A stretch of 45,438 nt of DNA from an uncultured Alistipes sp. (GTDB lineage Bacteria > Bacteroidota > Bacteroidia > Bacteroidales > Rikenellaceae): assembly GCA_947573795.1 (NCBI GenBank), contig CANPHE010000021.1:1-45438 (forward strand), in the 5' to 3' direction. A program made the translations under genes and the position numbers. The notes below the pieces were generated by a model. The model saw only the letters and a list, made by a program, of their open reading frames with translations, was not told the origin of the DNA and did no database searches. This document shows positions 34,610-43,743 of the stretch, one piece after another (positions within the stretch are counted from its first letter, which is position 1; every line of letters begins with the position of its first letter).

Positions 34610-35590
34610 TTATATCGACAGCATCCGTACCAGTTCCACGTAGTCGCGATTGATCCCCTTGTCGTGCTGAATGGCTTTCGAGAAGGGTACGTAGACGATT
34701 TGGCTGTTCTTTACGCCGATCATCACGTTACGCTGGCCCTCCAGGAGCGCCCAAACGGCGGATTCTCCCAAGCGCGAAGCGAGAATCCGATCCAGCGAGG
34801 TCGGCGAACCTCCCCGTTGGAGATGTCCCAGGATCGTCACGCGGGCATCGTATTGCGGAAACTCCTTTTTGACCCGTTCGGCCAGCCCGAGCGCCCCGCC
34901 CGTCTGCGGATTCTCCGCGACCAATACGATCGCCGAATTTTTGCTCTTGCGGAATCCGTTGCTGATGAGTTCGGCCAGCTGGTCCACTTCGGTCTCCATC
35001 TCGGGAATGATAGCCGCTTCGGCTCCCGATGCGATGGCTCCGTTGAGTGCGAGATAGCCCGCCGTATGTCCCATGACCTCTACGAAGAAGAGGCGCTCGT
35101 GGCTTGTCGCCGTATCGCGCAACCGGTCGACGGCCTCCATGATCGTATTGAGCGCCGTGTCGTAGCCGATCGTGGCATCCGTGCCGCTGAGGTCGTTGTC
35201 GATGGTTCCCGGCAACGCGACGATGGGTACGTCGTATTCGGCCGCGAAGTCCCGGGCTCCGGCGATCGTGCCGTCGCCGCCGATGACCACCAGCGCGTCG
35301 ATGCCGGCGGCCGTCAGGTTGTCGTAAGCCTGCTTGCGCCCCTCGGGTGTCGTGAACTCCTTGCAACGGGCGGTTTTGAGCATCGTGCCACCCTGTTGGA
35401 TGATGTTGCTTACGCTCTGCGACTTCAGATCGACGATCTCGTTCGTTACCAGTCCCCGATATCCGCGTTTGATGCCTTTTACCGTGAATTTGTGGTAGAT
35501 GGCCGTGCGCGTCACGGCTCGAATCGCTGCGTTCATGCCGGGAGCGTCGCCGCCCGACGTCAGTATGCCTATGCATTTGATCTGTTCCAT
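34610..35590 (-). CDS. pfkA: ATP-dependent 6-phosphofructokinase
   Basis: The 326-aa enzyme phosphorylates fructose-6-phosphate in glycolysis. Visible sites are [14 protein letters not shown] (ATP loop), [10 protein letters not shown] (residues 103-112, with Gly after Asp as in ATP users rather than the Asp of pyrophosphate users), and [12 protein letters not shown] with the catalytic Asp131. [10 protein letters not shown] and [15 protein letters not shown] follow. Length is typical of bacterial PfkA. It is transcribed alone, downstream of and codirectional with an AraC gene. Confidence 0.96.
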   Translation of the reverse strand: MEQIKCIGILTSGGDAPGMNAAIRAVTRTAIYHKFTVKGIKRGYRGLVTNEIVDLKSQSVSNIIQQGGTMLKTARCKEFTTPEGRKQAYDNLTAAGIDALVVIGGDGTIAGARDFAAEYDVPIVALPGTIDNDLSGTDATIGYDTALNTIMEAVDRLRDTATSHERLFFVEVMGHTAGYLALNGAIASGAEAAIIPEMETEVDQLAELISNGFRKSKNSAIVLVAENPQTGGALGLAERVKKEFPQYDARVTILGHLQRGGSPTSLDRILASRLGESAVWALLEGQRNVMIGVKNSQIVYVPFSKAIQHDKGINRDYVELVRMLSI

Positions 35591-35767
35591 GGTTGAATGC
35601 GAGTTATTGAAGTGTATGTTCGATTTTTTCGGAGGAAAATTATGGAAACCCGGAGTTGCTTCGGTGTCCGATTCTTCCCGGCGGATCGTCCGAATCTCAC
35701 GACCGTCGGCCGCGTTCGCAAGCCCCGAGAAGCGTCTTGAAGCCGGTCGGATACGATTGCCGACGGG
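35591..35767. other. Gap between pfkA and the AraC gene
   Basis: It holds the pfkA upstream region on the minus strand. No clear TAnnTTTG box is seen, so read-through from the AraC gene is possible. Confidence 0.35.
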
Positions 35768-36643
35768 TTATTCCGGAATGTTTTTCTGTTGTCTGAATTC
35801 GGAGGGCGGGCATCCCAACCGCTGACGGCAATAGCGTCCGAAAAACGAGAGATTCGGAAAATCGAGTTCGTCGGAGATTTCCTTGATGCTTTTCGGGGAA
35901 TTTTTCAGGGCGTCGGCCACTTCGCGCGTCAGGGCTTCGTGAATCCATTCCGAAGCGGTCTTGCCGCTGGCGCGTTTGACCGCCGTAGAGAGATAACGCG
36001 GTGTCTTGCAGAGCCGTTCGGCATACCACTGCACCGTGCGCGGTACGGGCTTGGTCGTAGAAAGCAGATCGATGAACGCCTGGCAGATCTGGTGCCGGGA
36101 TTGCAGCGGCTCTTCGGCGGATGTCGTCTCCGCCGCGACATGATTGCCCAGCGCATGCGCCGTCTGGTAAAGAAACGCCTGCAACAGACAGCGCATGATC
36201 TCTTCATAGTAAAGGTGGTCGATGCGTGTTATCTTCCGTTTGAGAAAGTCGTAATCCTCCAGCAATTCGACGGACTCCTCGTCGGACAGGTGTATCTTGA
36301 AATTCCGGTTCATATAGAACACCTTGTTCCACAAATCCGCCGAATTCGGGAAAATCCGTTTGGCGAAGTTCGCCGAACACCCGAACAGATATCCCTTGAA
36401 ATCGGGACTCATCATCGTGCGGGTAACCATCTTGTCCGGCGTGCAGAATGCGATGTCGTTCGGTTCGATCGTGTAGGGCGTGCCGTTTACCTCGATCTGA
36501 AAACGTCCGTCGAGGCAAAAAAGCAGCATGCGCCACCCCTGTTTGTCGTCGAGCCGAACGAAATCCTTCGCGTTCTCGAAGATGACGAAATGTTCCGACA
36601 AAAACTTGAACGGTTGTTCTTCATGATTGGATTCGAGTTGCAT
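35768..36643 (-). CDS. AraC-family regulator next to the export operon
   Basis: The 291-aa protein has an N-terminal cupin-type sensing domain (about 20-170, RFQIEVNGTPYTIEPNDIAF). An AraC helix-turn-helix pair covers about 195-285 (YAERLCKTPRYLSTAVKRAS, then LDFPNLSFFGRYCRQRLG). A TACTTTTG promoter (36676-36683, this strand) lies 33 bases upstream. It is divergent from a TolC-type export operon over a 200-base region with an inverted repeat, the usual layout for a local regulator of efflux. Confidence 0.9.
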   Translation of the reverse strand: MQLESNHEEQPFKFLSEHFVIFENAKDFVRLDDKQGWRMLLFCLDGRFQIEVNGTPYTIEPNDIAFCTPDKMVTRTMMSPDFKGYLFGCSANFAKRIFPNSADLWNKVFYMNRNFKIHLSDEESVELLEDYDFLKRKITRIDHLYYEEIMRCLLQAFLYQTAHALGNHVAAETTSAEEPLQSRHQICQAFIDLLSTTKPVPRTVQWYAERLCKTPRYLSTAVKRASGKTASEWIHEALTREVADALKNSPKSIKEISDELDFPNLSFFGRYCRQRLGCPPSEFRQQKNIPE

Positions 36644-36739
36644 AGCGTTTCGTTTATAAGAATTGTTCCGACAGACAAAAGTAAGTTCTTTTCGGATACG
36701 GCCGGTAGTCGAAACCGCTTATCGAGTGTTCGAAATCTA

Positions 36740-36767
36740 CCGATATTCGCGAAGTGTAGAATATCGG
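36740..36767. promoter_or_regulatory. Inverted repeat in the AraC/export divergent region
   Basis: CCGATATTC and GAATATCGG form a perfect 9-bp inverted repeat with a 10-base spacer, so arms are about two helical turns apart. It lies between the AraC promoter and a near-match CATTTTTGC box (about 36814-36822) of the export operon. Confidence 0.5.
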
Positions 36768-36843
36768 CCATTTTGACGTACGGATGGATAACCGCGGATT
36801 CGTACGGATCGCCCATTTTTGCAGCCGAAACAAAAGCGGAAAT

Positions 36844-38289
36844 ATGAAAACACGAATCTTAACGGGATGGCTGCTCGTCGCGGCGATCGCAGCGCAGGCC
36901 CAGCCGATGGAGCTTTCGATCGAAGCGTGCCGGACGTTGGCCATCGAGAACAACAAGGAGCTACGCATCGCGAGTGAGAACGAGCAAGCGGCCTATCACC
37001 GGCGCAAGGCCGCCCTGACCAACTACCTGCCCAAAATATCGGCGGCAGGGGCCTACATGCGCACCTCGGACGAGTTGTCGCTTTTGAGCGATGAACAGAA
37101 AAATACGTTGAGCAATCTCGGCACGAACGCTTCCGGGCAGTTGCAGGGCATGCTGCAACAATATCCTTCGCTGGGCGAGCAGCTCGGGCCTGTCGCGGGA
37201 GCGCTCGCCGGCGGGCTCGATGCTTTCGGGACGGGGCTGGTCGACGGCCTGCGCACCGACACGCGGAACATGACCGTAGCGTCGGTGATGCTGACCCAAC
37301 CCGTCTACATGGGCGGCAAGATCGTCGCCTATGACAAGATCACCCGTTTCGCGCAGCAGATCGCCCGCAGCCAGCACGACCGGCAGCTGCAAGAGGTGAT
37401 TCTCGAAGTCGACCGCACCTACTGGCAGATCGTCTCCTTGCAGTCGAGAAAGCGGCTGGCCGAGAGTTACCTCGAACTGGTGCGGAAACTCGATGGCGAT
37501 GTCGAGCGCCTGATCGAGGCGGGGATGGCCACCCGGGCCGACGGCCTGAGCATCCAAGTGAAGGTCAACGAAGCGGAGGTGACGCTCGTTCAGGTCGAGA
37601 ACGGTCTGGCCTTGTCCAAAATGCTGCTCTGCCAGTTGTGCGGCCTGGATATCTCCGCGGAGGTCCGGTTGCGGGACGAAGCGGCGGAGACGTTGCCCGA
37701 GGCGCCGTTGCCCGACGGGGCCGATGTGGAGACGGCTCTGGCAAACCGTCCCGAACTGCGCAGCCTCGACCTGGCGCGACGGATCGGGAAACACAAGGTG
37801 ACCATCGCACGTTCGGAGTTCATGCCCAACATAGCGCTCACGGGCGGTTATCTGACGAGCAATCCGTCGTTCACGAACGGATTCCAGCAAAAATTCAACG
37901 GTATCTGGAACGTCGGCGTGGTGGTGAAGATCCCCATCCTAACCTGGGGCGAACGTCGTCATAAAGTGCAGGTCGCCCGTCGCGAGGCTGCCATTGCGAC
38001 GTATCAGTTCGAAGAGGCGACCGAGAAGGTCGAGTTGCAGGTGGCGCAGGGCCGCCGGAAGATACGGGAGGCGACCGAGCGATATGCCGTTGCCGTGCGC
38101 AGTCAGGCGCAGGCCGACGAGAACCTGCGTTGCGCCACCCTCGGCATGCAGGAGGGGGTTATTCCCGTCAGCAACGTATTGGAGGCGCAGACCGCATGGC
38201 TCGCGGCGCATTCGGAACGGCTCACCGCCCGAATCGATTGGCTGCTTGCCGATCTTTATCTGCGCAAGGCTTTGGGTACATTGAAATAA
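36844..38289 (+). CDS. TolC-type outer membrane efflux protein
   Basis: The 481-aa protein has a signal peptide (to QAQP, about 20) and two outer membrane efflux protein repeats. Each starts with typical LSIEACRTLAIENNKELRIA or ARRIGKHKVTIARSEFMPNI segments, joined by coiled coils. It forms the trimeric exit duct. ATG 36844 fits the signal peptide. It opens an operon with HlyD and two permease genes, with a 16-base gap to the next. Confidence 0.94.
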   Translation: MKTRILTGWLLVAAIAAQAQPMELSIEACRTLAIENNKELRIASENEQAAYHRRKAALTNYLPKISAAGAYMRTSDELSLLSDEQKNTLSNLGTNASGQLQGMLQQYPSLGEQLGPVAGALAGGLDAFGTGLVDGLRTDTRNMTVASVMLTQPVYMGGKIVAYDKITRFAQQIARSQHDRQLQEVILEVDRTYWQIVSLQSRKRLAESYLELVRKLDGDVERLIEAGMATRADGLSIQVKVNEAEVTLVQVENGLALSKMLLCQLCGLDISAEVRLRDEAAETLPEAPLPDGADVETALANRPELRSLDLARRIGKHKVTIARSEFMPNIALTGGYLTSNPSFTNGFQQKFNGIWNVGVVVKIPILTWGERRHKVQVARREAAIATYQFEEATEKVELQVAQGRRKIREATERYAVAVRSQAQADENLRCATLGMQEGVIPVSNVLEAQTAWLAAHSERLTARIDWLLADLYLRKALGTLK

Positions 38290-38305
38290 TTAAATAACAG
38301 AGTAT

Positions 38306-39301
38306 ATGAAAACGAACAAACAGCAGAAAGGAATTCTTTGGACGGCCGTAGCGATGCTTGCGGCGATCGCGGTCGTCGTAATCGTCGGACTCTCGCTGCC
38401 CGAGCGGGAGGAGTACATGCAAGGCGAGGTCGAAACGACGGACTATCGCGTTTCGTGCAAGGTGCCTTCGCGCGTACTGCGAATCCGGGTCGTCGAGGGC
38501 GACTGCGTACGCAGAGGCGATACGCTCGCCGTCATGGAGGCTCCCGACATGGCTGCCAAGCTGGCACAGGCCGAAGCCGCCCGTTCGGCTGCCGAGGCGT
38601 TGGAGCTGAAAGCCCGCAACGGTGCGCGGCAGGAGCAGATACAGGCCGCCTACGAAGTCTGGCAGCAGGCCAAAGCCGGTTTGCAGGTGGCTGAAAAGAC
38701 CTTCCGCCGCATCGAACGTCTGCACGGCGAAGGGGTCGTCGCCACCCAGAAATTCGACGAGGCGCAGGCCCGGTACGACGCCTCCGTCGCTACGGAGCGG
38801 GCCGCCAAGGCGCAGTACGACATGGCCGCGAACGGCGCCCGCCGGGAAGACCGATTGGCTGCCGAGGCGCAGGTGACGCGGGCGCAGGGAGCCATCGCCG
38901 AGGTGACCTCCTACCTGAACGAGACGATCCTCACGGCTTCGGACGACGGTCTGGTGACCGAAATTTTCCCCGAGGTCGGCGAATTGGTCGGCACGGGAGC
39001 CCCGATCATGAACGTGGCCCGCACGGACGACGTGTGGTTCACGTTCAACGTCCGCGAAGACCTGCTGCCGGGTATCTCGGTCGGCAAGGAGCTGACGGCC
39101 TATCTTCCGGCGCTCGACATTGCCGTGCCGGTACGCATCACGCGCATGAAAGACGTGGGCAGCTTCGCCGTGTGGAAGGCCACCAAGGCGCTCGACCGCT
39201 TCGATCTGAAGACATTCGAGGTGCGTGCCCGCCCCGTATTGCCCGTCGAAGGACTTCACCCGGGCATGTCGGTCGTACTTCGTAAAAGCGAAATCGAATG
39301 A
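38306..39301 (+). CDS. HlyD-type periplasmic adaptor
   Basis: The 331-aa membrane-fusion protein has an N-terminal anchor helix (about 11-31). A split lipoyl domain follows (RVSCKVPSRVLRIRVVEGD, later ILTASDDGLVTEIFPEVGE). A helical hairpin of Ala/Gln/Glu-rich coiled coil covers about 85-195, and a beta-barrel follows. It links the inner membrane permeases with the TolC-like duct and most resembles the YhiI/EmrA-like branch. Its TGA overlaps the next start as ATGA. Confidence 0.93.
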   Translation: MKTNKQQKGILWTAVAMLAAIAVVVIVGLSLPEREEYMQGEVETTDYRVSCKVPSRVLRIRVVEGDCVRRGDTLAVMEAPDMAAKLAQAEAARSAAEALELKARNGARQEQIQAAYEVWQQAKAGLQVAEKTFRRIERLHGEGVVATQKFDEAQARYDASVATERAAKAQYDMAANGARREDRLAAEAQVTRAQGAIAEVTSYLNETILTASDDGLVTEIFPEVGELVGTGAPIMNVARTDDVWFTFNVREDLLPGISVGKELTAYLPALDIAVPVRITRMKDVGSFAVWKATKALDRFDLKTFEVRARPVLPVEGLHPGMSVVLRKSEIE

Positions 39302-40479
39302 AATACCGTGGAATCGTCGAACGGCTGAAGGCCATTTTCCGGCGGGAGTTGGGCATCTTCTCCCGCCGGCCGATCTTCCTGTTCTGCATGATCGTCATGC
39401 CGGTGGTCTGCGTCGTCTTCTTCACGTCGCTGATGCGCGCCGGTTTGCCGACCGACCTCCCGATGGGGCTGGTCGACGAGGACCGTACGCACGTCACGCG
39501 CATTCTCGTACGCACGATGGAGACGTTCGAGGCCTCGGAATTCGCGGCCTGTTACGATTCGTTCTCCGAAGCCCGCGAGGCGGTGCAGCGGGGCGAAATC
39601 TACGGATTCTTCTACATCCCGAAGGGTACGACCGAGCAGGCGATGGCCAGCAAGCAGCCCCGCGTGTCGTTCTACACCAACGAAGCCTACTTCGTGCCGG
39701 GAACCTTGCTGATGAAGGACATGACGATGACCTCCGAGATTCTTTCGCTGGCCCTGACCCGCGAGACGCTTTATGCCAAAGGATACGACGAGCGGGCCGC
39801 GATGGCCGCGATCCGCCCGATCGTCACCGAGGCGCATCCGCTCAACAATCCGACGCTGGACTACTCCGTCTACCTCTCGAACATCGTGCTGCCGGGTATT
39901 CTGATCCTGCTCATCATGCTCTCGACGACCTACACGATCGGACTGGAATGGAAGCAGCGCACGCAGCGGGCCTGGTTCCGCATGGCCGATTACTCCGTGA
40001 CGACGGCCTTGGTCGGCAAGCTGCTGCCGCAGACGGTGCTCTACGCGCTGATGATCGTATTCTACGACGTCTATCTCTACCGCTTCATGGGGTTCCCGTG
40101 CCGTTGCGGGATTGCGGCGATGATGGGCATCGGCATATTGACCGTCGTGGCCTCGCAGGCGTTCGGCGTCTTTCTGTTCGGCGTTTTCAGCGGGCAGATG
40201 CGCCTTGCGATGTGCCTGTCGTCGTTGTGGGGGATTCTTTCGTTCTCGCTGGCGGGGTTCACCTATCCGACCACTGCGATGGCCCCCGTGCTGGAGCGTT
40301 TGGCCGCGCTGTTCCCGCTGCGCCATTACTATCTGCTCTATGTCGACCAAGCGCTGAACGGCTATCCGATCGCTTACGCATGGCCCTCGGTCGTCGCATT
40401 GCTGCTTTTCATCATGCTGCCGCTCGCGGTAAACGGCCGTTATCGTGCCGCATTCCTCAAATACCACTATAAGCCATGA
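39298..40479 (+). CDS. ABC-2 type permease (YhhJ-like), first copy
   Basis: The 393-aa inner membrane protein has one N-terminal helix (about 25-45), a periplasmic domain (about 50-185) and five helices (about 190-385), the ABC-2 membrane-domain layout. The segment LFPLRHYYLLYVDQALNGYP is typical of the YhhJ/YbhR branch. It exports an unknown substrate through the HlyD/TolC path. It overlaps both neighbours by four bases. No ATPase gene is in the operon, and the protein has no fused ATPase. Confidence 0.9.
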   Translation: MKYRGIVERLKAIFRRELGIFSRRPIFLFCMIVMPVVCVVFFTSLMRAGLPTDLPMGLVDEDRTHVTRILVRTMETFEASEFAACYDSFSEAREAVQRGEIYGFFYIPKGTTEQAMASKQPRVSFYTNEAYFVPGTLLMKDMTMTSEILSLALTRETLYAKGYDERAAMAAIRPIVTEAHPLNNPTLDYSVYLSNIVLPGILILLIMLSTTYTIGLEWKQRTQRAWFRMADYSVTTALVGKLLPQTVLYALMIVFYDVYLYRFMGFPCRCGIAAMMGIGILTVVASQAFGVFLFGVFSGQMRLAMCLSSLWGILSFSLAGFTYPTTAMAPVLERLAALFPLRHYYLLYVDQALNGYPIAYAWPSVVALLLFIMLPLAVNGRYRAAFLKYHYKP

Positions 40480-41654
40480 AATCGATCCGCACTGTTTTTC
40501 GCATCTGGTACGACGAGCTGGCCGACCTGTTCAGGGACAAGGGTATCCTGATATTCATCCTCTTCGTTCCGCTGGCCTATCCGCTCCTCTACTCGTGGGT
40601 CTATACCAACGAAGTCGTGCGCGAGGTACCGGCCGCGGTCGTCGACGACAGCCGTACGGCGCAGAGCCGCGCGTTCATCCGCAGGGTGGACGCCACGCCC
40701 GACGTCGAGATCGTAGCGCACTGCACGACGGTCGCCGAGGCCGAGGAGCTGCTGCGCCGTCGCGAGGCGTTCGGCATCATCCGCATTCCCGAAAGTTTTA
40801 CGAAGGATATTTGGCACGGCGACCAGACCTTCGTCGGCATATACAGCGACATGAGCAGCATGCTCTACTACAAGGCCCTGCTGCTGGCGACGACCAAGGT
40901 GTCGCTGGAGATGAACGCCGACATCAAGGTCGAACGCTACATGCACGGCACGACCGATCGGCAGGACGAAATTCAACATACGCCCATCGAATACGATTAC
41001 GTCGCCTTGTACAATCCGCAGAGCGGCTTCGCGGCCTTTCTCATACCGCCCGTGCTGATGCTGATTCTCCAGCAAACGCTGTTGTTGGGCGTCGGCATGT
41101 CGGCCGGACGCACGCGCGAACGTTTCCGCGGATCGCTCGTGCCGTTCCACCGCGATTACAAGAATCCCGTATCCATCGTCTTGGGGAAGGCGGCGGCCTA
41201 TTTCGGCATCTACTTCGCGATGGCCGTCTACGCTTTCACGATCGTCACGCACGGATTCGCCCTGCCGCAGTTGGGCGACCTGGCCACGCTCACGGCGTTC
41301 GTCACGCCGTTTCTGCTCGCGTGCATTTTCCTGGCGATGGTGCTCTCGTCGCTCGTCTGGCGACGCGAGGACTGCATCCTGCTTTTCGTATCGCTCTCCG
41401 TGCCGCTGCTCTTTATCTCGGGCGTGTCGTGGCCGTGGCCGTCGATACCCGCCTTCTGGAAAGGTGTCGCCTGTCTCTTTCCCTCGACCTTCGGCATGAA
41501 CGGCTATGTCCGCATTCAGTCGACGGGTGCGACGCTTTCGGACGTCGCCTTCGAACTGCGCGGTCTCTGGATACAGACCGGCGTCTATTTCGTCGCCGCC
41601 TGTCTGATTTACCGCAAGCAGATTCGACGGATCGCGAACCGATGCCGTCGGTAG
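40476..41654 (+). CDS. ABC-2 type permease, second copy
   Basis: This 392-aa homologue of the preceding gene has the same layout: N-terminal helix (IFILFVPLAYPLLYSWVY), periplasmic domain (about 45-180), then five helices (LIPPVLMLILQQTLLLGVGM onward). The two permeases probably form a heterodimer. The last gene of the operon, it ends before the terminator at 41720-41745. Confidence 0.9.
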   Translation: MKSIRTVFRIWYDELADLFRDKGILIFILFVPLAYPLLYSWVYTNEVVREVPAAVVDDSRTAQSRAFIRRVDATPDVEIVAHCTTVAEAEELLRRREAFGIIRIPESFTKDIWHGDQTFVGIYSDMSSMLYYKALLLATTKVSLEMNADIKVERYMHGTTDRQDEIQHTPIEYDYVALYNPQSGFAAFLIPPVLMLILQQTLLLGVGMSAGRTRERFRGSLVPFHRDYKNPVSIVLGKAAAYFGIYFAMAVYAFTIVTHGFALPQLGDLATLTAFVTPFLLACIFLAMVLSSLVWRREDCILLFVSLSVPLLFISGVSWPWPSIPAFWKGVACLFPSTFGMNGYVRIQSTGATLSDVAFELRGLWIQTGVYFVAACLIYRKQIRRIANRCRR

Positions 41655-41719
41655 ATACGGATTCATCCGCTCCTGCTGCCCGCAGGGGAACGGACCGGAT
41701 TGTTTCGGATACGAATGCG

Positions 41720-41745
41720 GCCCCTCCGTCCATCGGCGGAGGGGC
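41720..41745 (+). terminator. Terminator of the export operon
   Basis: GCCCCTCCG pairs with CGGAGGGGC around TCCATCGG. The downstream tract is TTGTT, a weak U-run. Confidence 0.65.
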
Positions 41746-41913
41746 TTGTTCGTCGGACCGATTCCGGATTATTCGTTTCGGACTTACAAGTGTTCGATAT
41801 GTCATTTTGCGAAACGGGAAGTACGAATCGGACAACCTATGAGCAAAAAAGATAACCGCCGTATCGTGTAAAATCCGTTGCTTTGTCGTACGAAAACAGC
41901 AAGACGAAACGAT
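41746..41913. other. Upstream region of the small gene/kinase operon
   Basis: It contains a near match to the promoter motif (TTGCTTTG, about 41879-41886) but no gene I can support. Confidence 0.35.
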
Positions 41914-42117
41914 ATGGACGGATACATTGCCCCAATCATCGGCCCGGTGGCGGACGTGCGTTTCCCCGATGCGGGAATTGCTTCGCCGCTGCTCCCGCCG
42001 CACGACGGATGCGGACGGGCCCTCGTCGTGGCCTTTTCGTCCGACGGCTCGCGGTGCGGGGCGTTCAACGCCAATGCCGTCACCGACGATCCGGCCGATA
42101 TCACACCCAACGATTGA
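41914..42117 (+). CDS. Small hypothetical protein before the kinase gene
   Basis: The 67-aa frame starts MDGYIAPIIGPVADVRFPDA and ends DDPADITPND. It is Pro-, Asp- and Gly-rich with no signal or membrane helix. No family is recognised. It lies 13 bases before the kinase gene and behind a possible promoter, which favours a real small gene. Confidence 0.4.
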   Translation: MDGYIAPIIGPVADVRFPDAGIASPLLPPHDGCGRALVVAFSSDGSRCGAFNANAVTDDPADITPND

Positions 42118-42130
42118 TTCCTTAGCAACC

Positions 42131-42949
42131 ATGAAGATACTTATCAACCCCCGCTACGAATACCTGCGGCCGTTCGTCGAACGGCTGGCCCGTCCGATCT
42201 TTTTCGCCCGAAACGGAGAGACGCTGCACAGCGGCCGCAACACCGTCAAACTTTTCGAAACGGACGGCGTGCGGCTCGTCGTCAAGAGTTACGAACGCCT
42301 CTCGCCGTTCAATCGCCTTGCCTACGGAGTGCTGCGCAAGAGCAAAGCCATGCGCGCCTATCTGCATGCCGACCGGCTGCGTCGGCTGGGCATCGATACG
42401 CCCGAGGAGGTGGCTGTCGTGGAGATTCGCCGGCGGGGCGTGATGCGGCAATGCTATTTCGTGTCGCTGTATACGGATTACGAATCGATCCGTCCCGCGA
42501 CCGAGCTGTTCATGCAACGGGAAGAGGCGAAACGCGTGCTCGACGGCGTGGCCGAATTTCTGGTCCGGATGCACTGGGCGGGCGTGGAGCATAAGGATTT
42601 GAATGTCGGGAATATCCTATACCGGAAAGAGAACGGTCGGTATTGTTTTCAGGTCATCGACACCAACCGGATGGCGTTTCACCGGCGTTTGTCCATGCGC
42701 CGGCGGCTGCGCAACATGCGTCGGCTGTCATGCGGCGCTTCGGCCTATCTCTATATCCTGCATCGTTATGCGGAGGTATTGCGTGCCAATGCGAACGGCG
42801 TGCAGCTCAAAGGCGCCATCTGCCGGCTGGCGTTCGAATGGCGGCAACGCACGAAAAGAAAGCTCAAAAGCATCTTCCGCCGGGACAAAACCGGGTCGCG
42901 GAGGGAATGCGGCGAAGTGCAGATGATTCGTATTCCCGGCCGCCTATGA
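42131..42949 (+). CDS. Lipopolysaccharide kinase-like protein (WaaP/KdkA type)
   Basis: The 272-aa cytoplasmic protein-kinase-fold enzyme has Lys in RLVVKSYERL, the catalytic loop HKDLNVGNILY (H-x-D-L-N-x-x-N) and the metal-binding Asp in VIDTNRM. This layout is that of Kdo or heptose kinases that phosphorylate the lipopolysaccharide inner core. The C-terminus is strongly basic (RQRTKRKLKSIFRR), fitting a membrane-surface location. Its stop overlaps the next start as ATGA, so translation is coupled. Context with a lipoprotein phosphoesterase and an outer membrane protein supports an envelope role. Confidence 0.85.
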   Translation: MKILINPRYEYLRPFVERLARPIFFARNGETLHSGRNTVKLFETDGVRLVVKSYERLSPFNRLAYGVLRKSKAMRAYLHADRLRRLGIDTPEEVAVVEIRRRGVMRQCYFVSLYTDYESIRPATELFMQREEAKRVLDGVAEFLVRMHWAGVEHKDLNVGNILYRKENGRYCFQVIDTNRMAFHRRLSMRRRLRNMRRLSCGASAYLYILHRYAEVLRANANGVQLKGAICRLAFEWRQRTKRKLKSIFRRDKTGSRRECGEVQMIRIPGRL

Positions 42950-43743
42950 AACGGAGCATCGCATTGCTGACGGCTGCCGTTTTCTCGACGGCCTGCCAGG
43001 TCGAATATCATCCCTACGATACGCGCATCGACGGTCCAACGGGTATCAATGCCCGCAACATCGCCCGCATCGAAAAGGCGTGCGCAGGCAGGCGGACGAT
43101 CCGTTTCGCGCAGATCAGCGACACGCAGCGCTGGTACGACGAAACCGAAGACGCAGTCAGGGCGCTTAACGCCCGCGACGACATCGACTTTGTGATCCAC
43201 ACGGGCGATCTGGCCGATTTCGGCATGCGCGACGAGTTCGAGCGGCAGCGCGACATCCTCGACCGGCTGCGTGTTCCCTATGTCGTCCTGCTGGGCAACC
43301 ACGACTGTCTGGCCACCGGAGAACGGATTTTTACCCGGATTTTCGGCGAGGTCGATTTCGCCTTCACGGCCGGCGACGTGCGCTTCGTCTGCCTGAACAC
43401 CAATGCGTTGGAGTTCGACCATGACACGCCCGTCCCGAACTTCGATTTTCTCGAGCGGCAGATCGACGGCTTTCCTGCCGGGGCTGAAAAGACCGTCGTG
43501 GTCATGCACGCCAAGCCCTATTCCGAGCAGTTCGACAACAACGTGGCCAAGATATTTCAATATACCATCCGGCAGTTTCCCCGTCTGCAATTCTGCCTGA
43601 ACGGTCACGGCCACCATTTCGCGGCCGAGGACCTGTTCGGCGACGGGGTGATTTACTACGAATGCGACAACATCGGCAAAGAGAACTATCTGCTCTTTAC
43701 CGTTACCGAGGAGGGGTACGATTATGAACGGGTGGAATTTTAA
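42946..43743 (+). CDS. Metallophosphoesterase lipoprotein
   Basis: The 265-aa protein has a lipoprotein signal (AAVFSTACQ, Cys about 17) and a calcineurin-type phosphoesterase core with motifs ISDTQRW, HTGDLADFG, LGNHDCLA, VVVMHAKPY and NGHGHHF. It acts outside the inner membrane on a phosphoester. Overlaps of 4 bases upstream and 20 bases downstream place it firmly in an operon with the kinase and outer membrane protein. Substrate unknown, perhaps lipid- or LPS-linked phosphate. Confidence 0.88.
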   Translation: MKRSIALLTAAVFSTACQVEYHPYDTRIDGPTGINARNIARIEKACAGRRTIRFAQISDTQRWYDETEDAVRALNARDDIDFVIHTGDLADFGMRDEFERQRDILDRLRVPYVVLLGNHDCLATGERIFTRIFGEVDFAFTAGDVRFVCLNTNALEFDHDTPVPNFDFLERQIDGFPAGAEKTVVVMHAKPYSEQFDNNVAKIFQYTIRQFPRLQFCLNGHGHHFAAEDLFGDGVIYYECDNIGKENYLLFTVTEEGYDYERVEF

